Positions 49,017-55,770 of a DNA stretch of 55,770 nt are shown here, one piece after another. Within the stretch, counting starts at the first letter, position 1, and each line of letters begins with the position of its first letter. The notes under the pieces are model-generated. The model did not search any database. It was given only the letters and a program-made list of their open reading frames with translations, and was not told where the DNA came from. The stretch covers positions 1 to 55,770 of the forward strand of contig JBMZDR010000016.1 of the NCBI GenBank assembly GCA_049614485.1, in the 5' to 3' direction. Made by a program: the position numbers and the translations under genes. This DNA comes from GCA-2733415 sp049614485. Its GTDB lineage: Bacteria > Bacteroidota > Bacteroidia > Flavobacteriales > Flavobacteriaceae.

Positions 49017-49829
49017 ATGGATAAATTACCAAAATTAGGATTACCAATAATTTTTTTAGCCGTAGTAGGTGTTATTTTATTACTTAAAACTGCTGTAACA
49101 ATTGATGGTGGAGAAGCAGGAGTAATGTTTAAACGTTTTTCTGGAGGAATAGATACCCAACAAACCTATTCTGAAGGGTTTCATATTGTTGCACCGTGGA
49201 ATGATATGATCATTTATAAAGTACGTCAGCAATCGTTATCAGATAAAATGAGTGTGTTATCTGTTAATGGATTGGAAGTTGATATTGATGGTACAGTATG
49301 GTTTCAGCCTATAAAAAATAAGTTAGGATATTTGCATCAAGAAAAAGGAAAAGATTATGTGCAAAGTATTTTAGGACCAGCTATTAGCGCTGCTGCGAGA
49401 AGTGTAGTTGGACGTTATACACCAGAACAATTGTATTCTAGTAAGCGTGATGTAATTCAAAAAGAAATTTTAGAAGAAGTGCGTAAAGAAGTTAAGGATC
49501 AATATATTCAAGTTAATAAAGTTCTTGTTCAAGACGTATCTTTGCCACCAAAAATTAAAGACGCTATTGAGCGTAAATTAAAGCAAGAGCAAGAATCATT
49601 AGAATATAAATTTAGGTTAGAAAAAGCTCAGAAAGAAGCTGAAAGACAGCGTATTGATGCGGAAGGTAAGGCTGCTGCTAATAAAATATTAAGCGCATCT
49701 ATTACAGATAAAGTATTGCAAGAAAAAGGAATTGAAGCTACATTAAAATTATCAGAATCACCAAATAGTAAAGTGATTGTAATTGGTGGCGGAAAAACAG
49801 GAATGCCAATTATTTTAGGAAATCAATAA
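49017..49829 (+). CDS. prohibitin/SPFH family membrane protein
   Basis: The protein has 270 residues. An N-terminal helix (about 7-26) is followed by an SPFH domain (GGEAGVMFKRFSGGI, EGFHIVAPWNDMIIYKVRQQSL) and a long coiled coil (about 185-235, rich in Lys, Glu and Ala). It is probably a ring-forming scaffold on the periplasmic or cytoplasmic face of the inner membrane. It is 15 bp after the VWA gene, suggesting a joint complex. Confidence 0.92.
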   Translation: MDKLPKLGLPIIFLAVVGVILLLKTAVTIDGGEAGVMFKRFSGGIDTQQTYSEGFHIVAPWNDMIIYKVRQQSLSDKMSVLSVNGLEVDIDGTVWFQPIKNKLGYLHQEKGKDYVQSILGPAISAAARSVVGRYTPEQLYSSKRDVIQKEILEEVRKEVKDQYIQVNKVLVQDVSLPPKIKDAIERKLKQEQESLEYKFRLEKAQKEAERQRIDAEGKAAANKILSASITDKVLQEKGIEATLKLSESPNSKVIVIGGGKTGMPIILGNQ

Positions 49830-49847
49830 TAGGTTTAGAGACAAGAT

Positions 49848-49882
49848 AAAAAAAGGTTATCAGTATTGATAGCCTTTTTTTT
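49848..49882. terminator. terminator after the SPFH gene
   Basis: The stem GGTTATCA with partner TGATAGCC (49855-49862/49867-49874, one G-T pair) is flanked by an A-run and a T-run. It also faces the converging DCC gene. Confidence 0.85.
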
Positions 49883-50300
49883 ATGATAAGAATTTAGATT
49901 TCAGTTCTGGAGTTGGAATTCTACATTGATTCTGTTTGCCATACCATTTGTATCTGTTTTTAGCTACAACGTCATAGATGAAATCTCTAATTGAAGCAGG
50001 AATAATACTAAATATGCTTAGTAATTTCCATGCTCCAGGAAATCTACTTATTATTTTTATAGCCGCTGTTGACTTTACGTAATACGCTTCGTTAGGGATG
50101 TAGAGTATAATAGAATCTAAGGTTTTGGATGTTATTCCTAAATAGTCTTGAAGTTCTTTCCCTAAATCAGATTGCAATGCTAAAAACCGAAATTCATCTT
50201 TAACATCCTTGTCAATAACATAATTTATTGATGCGTTACAAAGATTGCATACGCCATCAAATAAGATTATCTTTTTTTGTATTGGAAGTTTATTAATCAT
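49881..50300 (-). CDS. thiol-disulfide oxidoreductase-like DCC (DUF393) family protein
   Basis: This 139-residue protein has the defining DGVCNLC motif near the N-terminus (Asp15, Cys18, Cys21), followed by a thioredoxin-like arrangement with FRFLALQSDLGK and RFPGAWKLLSI. Redox activity is predicted from the family name; substrates are unknown. Its ATG overlaps the last base of the mutS2-like stop codon. Confidence 0.9.
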   Translation of the reverse strand: MINKLPIQKKIILFDGVCNLCNASINYVIDKDVKDEFRFLALQSDLGKELQDYLGITSKTLDSIILYIPNEAYYVKSTAAIKIISRFPGAWKLLSIFSIIPASIRDFIYDVVAKNRYKWYGKQNQCRIPTPELKSKFLS

Positions 50301-52468
50301 TATTTCATACGTTGTACGAGCTCTAATTGCTCTAATTTACATTCTGAAGTAAAGAAGCCATAATTTACAAAAGCTTTTTTCTTTTCAATTTTTTCTAACT
50401 CACCAACTGCTTTTCCATCAATTAAACGAACTCTATCACCTACTTTTAAGAGGTGTTTTATCTTAGGAGCTTGTAATGCAGCTTTTTTCTTTTCTTCGTT
50501 TTTTTTCACGCGAATAACAGCAACTTTCTCTTCAACTTCTTTTTTTACAACAGCTGCTTTTTTCTTTTTTACAACCTTTTCTTTTTTTGTGAGTTTAACA
50601 CGTTTTGAGTTTTCAACCTCAATAAGTTTTAAAAACTCAGCTATAAGTTGTTTTTTTTGACGGTTGTTAAAATAATTTTCAGCTAACTTATCTATTCTTT
50701 CACCGATTGATATTATTTTCTGATTAGTATCATACAGTTGTTGGTAGCTTTCAAGTTTTTCTTGAATTCGAATATTTGTTTTTTCAAGCTTTTCAGTTTC
50801 AAATCTTTTTTTAGCTTCTTCACTAGATAAGGTTTTAGTTGTCTTTTCTAATTTAGAACGTTCTTTTTGAAGTTTAGCAATGGTTTTGTCAAAACGTACT
50901 TTCCCACGCTCAATTTTCTTTTGTGCTTTGTTAATTAAGTTGTAAGGAATTCCATTTTTTTGCGCCACTTCAAATGTAAATGAGCTCCCTGGCTGTCCTA
51001 GTGCTAATTGATAGGTGGGTTCTAATGTTCTGTTATCAAACATCATGTTTGCGTTTGTCATTTCTGGGAGTTCATCAGCTAGTATTTTTAAATTCGCATA
51101 ATGGGTCGTAATAACTCCAAATGCTTCACGTTTATAAAACACTTCTAAAAAAGACTCTGCTAAAGCACCTCCTAATTCGGGATCAGAACCAGTACCAAAT
51201 TCATCAATTAAAAAAAGTGTTTTGTCATTACACTTTTTTAAAAACCGATTCATGTTTTTTAAGCGGTAGCTATAGGTTGATAAATGATTTTCTATAGATT
51301 GGTTGTCGCCTATATCTGTTAGAATTCTATCAAATAAGCACATTTTACTGCGTTCGTGTACAGGAATTAATATTCCGGATTGTAGCATTACTTGTAACAA
51401 ACCAATAGTTTTTAATGTGATACTTTTTCCCCCTGCATTTGGTCCAGAAATCACAATAATTCGGTTGTTTATATCTAACTCAATAGTTTGAGAAAATGTT
51501 TTTGTGCCTTTTGTTTTATTTGTTAAATAGAGTAGAGGGTGGAATGCATCTCTAATATACAATTCTCTTTTAGTAACAATTTCAGGTAGAATTGCATTGA
51601 GTTCCTTAGCGTAATTTGCCTTTGCTGCAATGACATCAATTAAAGTTAAGTAGGTTTGATAATGTTCTAGTAAAGGTTGATAATCACGAATAAACGCTGT
51701 TAAATTTTTAAGTATTTTTACAACTTCTTCGCGCTCTTTGTACTGTAGTTCTTGCAACTCACGTGTTAATTGTAAAGTGCCTTGTGGTTCAATATATGCA
51801 ATGCTCCCTGTTTTAGAGTTTCCTAAAAGAGACCCTTTTACTTTTTTTCTGTGCATAGCTGTAACTGCTAATACACGTCGGTTATCAATTACGGTTTCTT
51901 TTATGTCATCTAAAAAGCCTAAAGTATTAAAATGAGATAATGCTGCTATAAAGCTTTGATTTATACGTCCTTGTATGCCTTTTAGTTGGCGTCTGATGAT
52001 CCCCAATTCTATTGAAGCATCATCCTTAATTTCTCCAAAACGATTAATAACTGTATTAATGGCATCAGGTATAACTTTGGTGTAGGTTATTTGAGACGAT
52101 TCTGCGTGATTTTTTGGATAGTATTCAGAAAAATTTTCAAAAAACTTAATAAGATTATTAGAGGCTTCGGCAATGGTTTTTATTTTCCTAAAGCTTTCTA
52201 TTTCTAAAAAATAATTGTCAATAGATAAGCGTTTAATTTCCTCAGATATCGATTCAAAATAATGGCTAGGCACCACGTTTTCGTTTTCAAAAGAAGCTAG
52301 GTATTCATTTGTTTGAGCCAATGACTTTTTTAAGTCATCCTCATTAGTAAATGGGCAAACCTGGTTAATAGCAATTTTACCCAATTCTGTTGTTGTATAT
52401 GCTTCAATTTGAGTTAAAACTGTTTGAAACTCTAAATCTTGTAATGTTTTTGTAGTGATAGATATCAT
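50300..52468 (-). CDS. MutS2-type ATPase lacking the Smr nuclease domain
   Basis: The protein has 722 residues. MutS core (helical levers) occupies about 1-320. The ATPase has Walker A GPNAGGKS (about 342-349), FLIDEFGTGSDP as Walker B and TTHYANLK. A coiled coil follows (about 500-600), then a very Lys-rich linker and a KOW-like tail (VGDRVRLIDGKAVGELEKI). The C-terminal Smr nuclease domain of classical MutS2 (about 80 residues) is absent. In other bacteria MutS2 suppresses recombination or rescues collided ribosomes; a version without Smr would bind but not cut. Confidence 0.88.
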   Translation of the reverse strand: MISITTKTLQDLEFQTVLTQIEAYTTTELGKIAINQVCPFTNEDDLKKSLAQTNEYLASFENENVVPSHYFESISEEIKRLSIDNYFLEIESFRKIKTIAEASNNLIKFFENFSEYYPKNHAESSQITYTKVIPDAINTVINRFGEIKDDASIELGIIRRQLKGIQGRINQSFIAALSHFNTLGFLDDIKETVIDNRRVLAVTAMHRKKVKGSLLGNSKTGSIAYIEPQGTLQLTRELQELQYKEREEVVKILKNLTAFIRDYQPLLEHYQTYLTLIDVIAAKANYAKELNAILPEIVTKRELYIRDAFHPLLYLTNKTKGTKTFSQTIELDINNRIIVISGPNAGGKSITLKTIGLLQVMLQSGILIPVHERSKMCLFDRILTDIGDNQSIENHLSTYSYRLKNMNRFLKKCNDKTLFLIDEFGTGSDPELGGALAESFLEVFYKREAFGVITTHYANLKILADELPEMTNANMMFDNRTLEPTYQLALGQPGSSFTFEVAQKNGIPYNLINKAQKKIERGKVRFDKTIAKLQKERSKLEKTTKTLSSEEAKKRFETEKLEKTNIRIQEKLESYQQLYDTNQKIISIGERIDKLAENYFNNRQKKQLIAEFLKLIEVENSKRVKLTKKEKVVKKKKAAVVKKEVEEKVAVIRVKKNEEKKKAALQAPKIKHLLKVGDRVRLIDGKAVGELEKIEKKKAFVNYGFFTSECKLEQLELVQRMK

Positions 52469-52485
52469 CCAATAAAATTAATATG

Positions 52486-52493
52486 CAAAAATA
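52486..52493 (-). promoter_or_regulatory. -7 promoter element of the mutS2-like gene
   Basis: TATTTTTG on the minus strand, about 18 nt before ATG 52466-52468. Confidence 0.45.
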
Positions 52494-52576
52494 AATTAAA
52501 AAACTTATTTATATGTAGGTAGGGTAATTTATGTTTATAAACGTTTAATAAATGTAGCAATCACAAGGATGTATAT

Positions 52577-52599
52577 TATGGCAATTAGCCATATATTTG
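52577..52599 (+). promoter_or_regulatory. promoter of the secreted-protein genes with overlapping palindrome
   Basis: TATATTTG (52592-52599) is a perfect -7 element, about 33 nt before ATG 52632. The palindrome TATGGC-AATTA-GCCATA (52577-52593) overlaps its first two bases, as an operator would. Confidence 0.5.
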
Positions 52600-52631
52600 T
52601 GACATAAAATAATATAAAAATAGAATTATCT

Positions 52632-53045
52632 ATGAATTTAATTTTAAAAAAGAACTCACAATTATTAATATATAGTTTAGTATTTGTGTTTTTTGTAACT
52701 TCATCTTTTGCGCAGCAAAAAGGAAAATTTACCTATCAAGGGAAACACATTAATCTCCCTCCTGGAGCTAAGTTTATTCCTAAACAATTTAAGTATATTG
52801 ATTATAGTGAAAAGCTTAATAGTATTGGTAATTGTACTTTAAAAAAAGATTTTATGTCTGATTTTTCAAATGAAGATATGCATAAGCTTAAGACCAAATA
52901 CCAAAAAGATTATGCTTATTATCAAGAAGCGTTAGCGTATTTTGAAAAGTTATCAGACAAAGTAAACAAGACCTTTACAGTTAGAGAGCTCTGGTATATT
53001 TATATTTATGATCAAGAATTAAAAAATAAACTACTACATTTTTAA
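52632..53045 (+). CDS. small secreted protein of unknown function
   Basis: The protein has 137 residues. A signal peptide of about 28 residues is visible (LLIYSLVFVFFVTSSFA, cleavage before QQKG). The mature part is basic and rich in Lys and Tyr, with YQGKHINLPPGAKFIPKQFK near its start. No family is recognised. It ends 5 bp before the large adhesin gene on the same strand, so it probably belongs with it, for example as a periplasmic partner. Confidence 0.7.
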   Translation: MNLILKKNSQLLIYSLVFVFFVTSSFAQQKGKFTYQGKHINLPPGAKFIPKQFKYIDYSEKLNSIGNCTLKKDFMSDFSNEDMHKLKTKYQKDYAYYQEALAYFEKLSDKVNKTFTVRELWYIYIYDQELKNKLLHF

Positions 53046-53050
53046 TCGTT

Positions 53051-55770
53051 ATGAAAACTAAAAATATATTTCTATATGTATTGCTACTAGTTGGTAGTTT
53101 TACTTTTGGACAAACCTATACAATGGGTACTGATACAGGGACAATTACCACCTGTTCAGGAACATTTTATGATTCTGGAGGGCCGAACTCGTTATATGGT
53201 CCTAATGAAAATAATGTCATAACATTCTGTCCTGACTTGGCAACAAACCCGGGGTCTGTAATTTCTGTAGAGTTTACCACCATTGACATACAAGATGAAG
53301 GAGCTGGAGGAGCATGTATAGATGCATTAACTGCATATCATGGAAATTCAACAGCAGCACCAAACAACCAATCTTATTGCGGGCAGCCAGGTCCTTTTAC
53401 AATTCAATCAATCAGTCCAGACGGGTGTATCACATTTGAATTTGTTTCAGATAATACCTCACAAAAAATAGGTTGGGTAGCTGAAATAAATTGTTATGTA
53501 CCATGTACACCGCCAGTTGCAGCGTTAGTAGATGATTCTACATTAGATATTTGCTCAACAAACTCATTAAACCCAGGTAACACAACAGTATCATTTGATG
53601 CTTCACCATCTTCTACAGTTGCTGGTACAACATTAGCTTCTTACGAATGGGTGTGGGGAGATGGAACAATTGAAACAACAACCACTCCTACAAATACACA
53701 TACTTACCCAGGTGAAGGTGTGTATCAAATGAGTCTAGCTGTACGAAGTGACGATACAAATGATGATCCATTAGGGTGTTTAAGTCCGCCTGTAACAAAA
53801 GTAATTAGAGTGATTCCTGCACCAAGTTATAACGGTTCTGGTGGTATTGAAGTTGGCTCAGGAAACCCAGCAGCAATTACTTTAGATGTAGATTGTGGTG
53901 ATAATGTAGATTTAGTAGGTATAGTAACTTCTCAAACAAGTGTTCAAAGCACTCCATTAATAAGTGGTCCTCCAGTAAACTTACCAGATGGACTAGGTCA
54001 GGTATTTAACTCGCCATTAGATTATTCAGGATTATTCCCTGCAGGTCAAACAATAACGCCTGGGTGTTATCCTACATTAAACTTTGATATAGAACATTCA
54101 TACTCTGGAGATTTAACTATTGATTTAGTAGCACCTAGTGGAGAAATAGTGCGTGTATACAATCAAGAGGGGAATGGAATTCACTTTGGTACATGTGCAA
54201 ACTCTAGTGATGATGGAGTTCCAGGGTGTACAGGTTCATATTCTGTTGCTGATTCTGGAGGTGTAAACTGGGGAGCAGCAAATATCCCAGCATCAGATGC
54301 TGATATTGTAAATTGCCCACCAATATATAGTGGAACTTGTGAGGGTGGTAATTATTATGATGCCACTTTATATAATTCAACAAATTCTTTTAATGTTCTT
54401 GATGGAGCACAAATGAACGGTGTTTGGACGCTTAGAATTACGGATAATTTAAATATTGATGATGGTGTATTGACGAGTTGGAGTTTAGACTTTCCTCCTT
54501 CATGTTATGGAGCTTTAGAATATGTTACACCAGATCTTTCAGCTTCAAACGGAGGAACTCCTAGTGGTGTATGGGAGCATACAGGAACTGGGCCAGTTGT
54601 ACCTGTTTTTGGCTCACAAACAGTAACTAGTACAGCGGTATCTAATCCAGGTCCTGATCCTTGTCCAGCTGGGCAAAACTGTGATGGAAGTCAAATTACG
54701 AATACGATCACTGTTGGTCCATTTGATACTCCAAGTGAAACTTATGTGTATAGCTTTTTAGTAACTGATGAATTCGGCTGTCAATACCAACAGGATGTTA
54801 CTATTAATGTTCTAGATAACTGTACTGAATGTACATTAAATTTGAGTTCAGCTACTGGTACCGATTCACAAAATATTTGTGATGGTGATAGTATTGTTGA
54901 TATTACATATTTATCAGGTAATGAGGTTGGTGATGTTACTTTAGCTTCTGGAGCTTTTCCAGCAGGAGTAACAGGTTCTTATGATGCAACTACAAGTACT
55001 TATACTATTACAGGTACACCTACGGCTACAGGTACATTTAATTATGAACTTACTACGCTAGCGTGTTTAAATAGTGAGGTTGCTACCGTGCAAGGAACTA
55101 TTATAGTTACAGATGTTCCTGTAGCAAATGCATTGTCAGATTTACGATTGTGTGATTCAGATGGTACAGTAGATACATTTACTGAATTTGATTTTACAGG
55201 GCAAACAACAGCTGTGTTAAACGGTCAAACAGGAATGACAGTAACGTATCATACAGATCCATTAGATATTTCAGGCGGAACAAGTTTAATTACTTTAGGC
55301 GCAGGAAACACGTATACAAATGCAAGTAATCCTCAAGTAATTCATGCTGTTGTAACAAATGATGCAAACACATCATGTATTGCAACAACAACGTTTACTT
55401 TAAGTACAGATGTAGCACCAATAGCTAATGCACCTGCAACACCAACAATGCGTTTATGTGATGTAGGAAATGATGGTACAGAGTTGTATGATTTAGTAAC
55501 TGAATTTGAGTCAGAAGTACTAGGTACACCTGCACCAGCAAATACAGTGGTTACGTATTATGATTCTAATGGAGTATTAATTCCTAATCCAAATGCATAC
55601 CCAGGAACGTTAGCTTCTGAAGTGTTAACTATTTCAGTAGATAATACAGATGCTGCAAGCACATGTTCGCCTGCAACAACAACTGTTACAATCTTTTTAG
55701 ACGTTGTACCTGTAGCAAATGCATTGTCAGATTTACGATTGTGTGATTCAGATGGTACAGTAGATACATT
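53051..55770 (+). CDS. large secreted surface protein (CUB, PKD, P-domain, repeats), 3' end outside the window
   Basis: About 906 residues are visible with no stop codon. The signal peptide is residues 1-20 (IFLYVLLLVGSFTFG). A CUB-like domain (about 22-155, cysteine-rich) is followed by a PKD domain (about 165-258, YEWVWGDG near 197-204). Next is a proprotein-convertase P-type domain (about 305-482, with GVWTLRITDNLNIDDG). Beyond 600 come Thr/Ser/Val-rich beta repeats. A 62-nt segment at 55118-55179 is identical to 55709-55770, giving a 197-residue repeat unit. The composition is that of flavobacterial gliding or T9SS adhesins. The T9SS tail would lie outside the window. Confidence 0.85.
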   Translation, partial: MKTKNIFLYVLLLVGSFTFGQTYTMGTDTGTITTCSGTFYDSGGPNSLYGPNENNVITFCPDLATNPGSVISVEFTTIDIQDEGAGGACIDALTAYHGNSTAAPNNQSYCGQPGPFTIQSISPDGCITFEFVSDNTSQKIGWVAEINCYVPCTPPVAALVDDSTLDICSTNSLNPGNTTVSFDASPSSTVAGTTLASYEWVWGDGTIETTTTPTNTHTYPGEGVYQMSLAVRSDDTNDDPLGCLSPPVTKVIRVIPAPSYNGSGGIEVGSGNPAAITLDVDCGDNVDLVGIVTSQTSVQSTPLISGPPVNLPDGLGQVFNSPLDYSGLFPAGQTITPGCYPTLNFDIEHSYSGDLTIDLVAPSGEIVRVYNQEGNGIHFGTCANSSDDGVPGCTGSYSVADSGGVNWGAANIPASDADIVNCPPIYSGTCEGGNYYDATLYNSTNSFNVLDGAQMNGVWTLRITDNLNIDDGVLTSWSLDFPPSCYGALEYVTPDLSASNGGTPSGVWEHTGTGPVVPVFGSQTVTSTAVSNPGPDPCPAGQNCDGSQITNTITVGPFDTPSETYVYSFLVTDEFGCQYQQDVTINVLDNCTECTLNLSSATGTDSQNICDGDSIVDITYLSGNEVGDVTLASGAFPAGVTGSYDATTSTYTITGTPTATGTFNYELTTLACLNSEVATVQGTIIVTDVPVANALSDLRLCDSDGTVDTFTEFDFTGQTTAVLNGQTGMTVTYHTDPLDISGGTSLITLGAGNTYTNASNPQVIHAVVTNDANTSCIATTTFTLSTDVAPIANAPATPTMRLCDVGNDGTELYDLVTEFESEVLGTPAPANTVVTYYDSNGVLIPNPNAYPGTLASEVLTISVDNTDAASTCSPATTTVTIFLDVVPVANALSDLRLCDSDGTVDT
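55118..55770 (+). repeat. exact in-frame direct repeat in the adhesin gene
   Basis: 55118-55179 and 55709-55770 are identical over 62 nt, encoding PVANALSDLRLCDSDGTVDT. The offset of 591 nt is 197 codons. The second copy is cut by the window end, so the true length is unknown. Confidence 0.9.

Overview
The window looks like chromosomal DNA of a marine-type member of the Flavobacteriaceae (Bacteroidota). The DNA is AT-rich, and promoters carry the Bacteroidota -7 element TAnnTTTG with A-rich leaders. The gene set also fits: fused CcoN-CcoO, DUF3822, DUF4126, a DHS-like protein next to speA/speB, and a large T9SS-type surface protein. I see no rRNA, tRNA, CRISPR array, insertion sequence or phage. 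The one clear RNA gene is rnpB.

Layout. 1-1330: a partial VOC-fold lipoprotein gene, then a small two-gene unknown cassette bounded by inverted copies of an 11-bp sequence. 1334-4044: miaE and dnaX, divergent from rnpB. 4165-5387: a possible small transcript, a VOC protein and a TerB-like protein. 5388-10057: a hairpin-rich leader followed by a five-gene operon for polyamines (speA, speB, an RMD1/YagE protein, a deoxyhypusine-synthase-like protein, a small acidic protein). 10063-28667: a microaerobic/nitrite respiration island with nirV-like and SCO genes, a DUF2971 gene, nirK fused to cytochrome c, an 'alginate export' porin, a Crp/Fnr regulator, the ccoI P-type ATPase, ccoS-ccoNO-ccoQ-ccoP-ccoG-ccoH-safE, a CBS protein, hemN and a PLP decarboxylase. 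28676-52468: mostly housekeeping and conserved flavobacterial genes (rsmD, kdsB, asnA with an AsnC-type regulator, yebC, gcvT, nnr, fabG, an SPFH protein, a mutS2-like gene and others). 52632-55770: a small secreted protein and the start of a large repetitive surface protein that runs off the end.

The most striking signal is regulatory. Six dyads of the form TGA-N6-TCA (extended ATGAY-N4-RTCAT in most) lie in the respiration island. Each is followed by exactly 23 nt and then a recognisable Bacteroidota -7 element, giving seven promoters. They drive nirV-SCO, nirK, the porin, ccoI, ccoS-ccoNOQP, hemN and the PLP decarboxylase. The hemN/decarboxylase dyad has a correctly spaced -7 element on both sides. 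The dyad upstream of ccoI also lies inside the promoter of the Crp/Fnr gene itself, which predicts autorepression. The dyad upstream of nirV is the exact centre of a 42-bp perfect palindrome. Together these suggest one oxygen- or NO-responsive regulon controlled by the locally encoded regulator. It would join nitrite reduction, the high-affinity oxidase and its metal and assembly factors, anaerobic haem synthesis, a porin of unknown substrate and an amine-forming decarboxylase.
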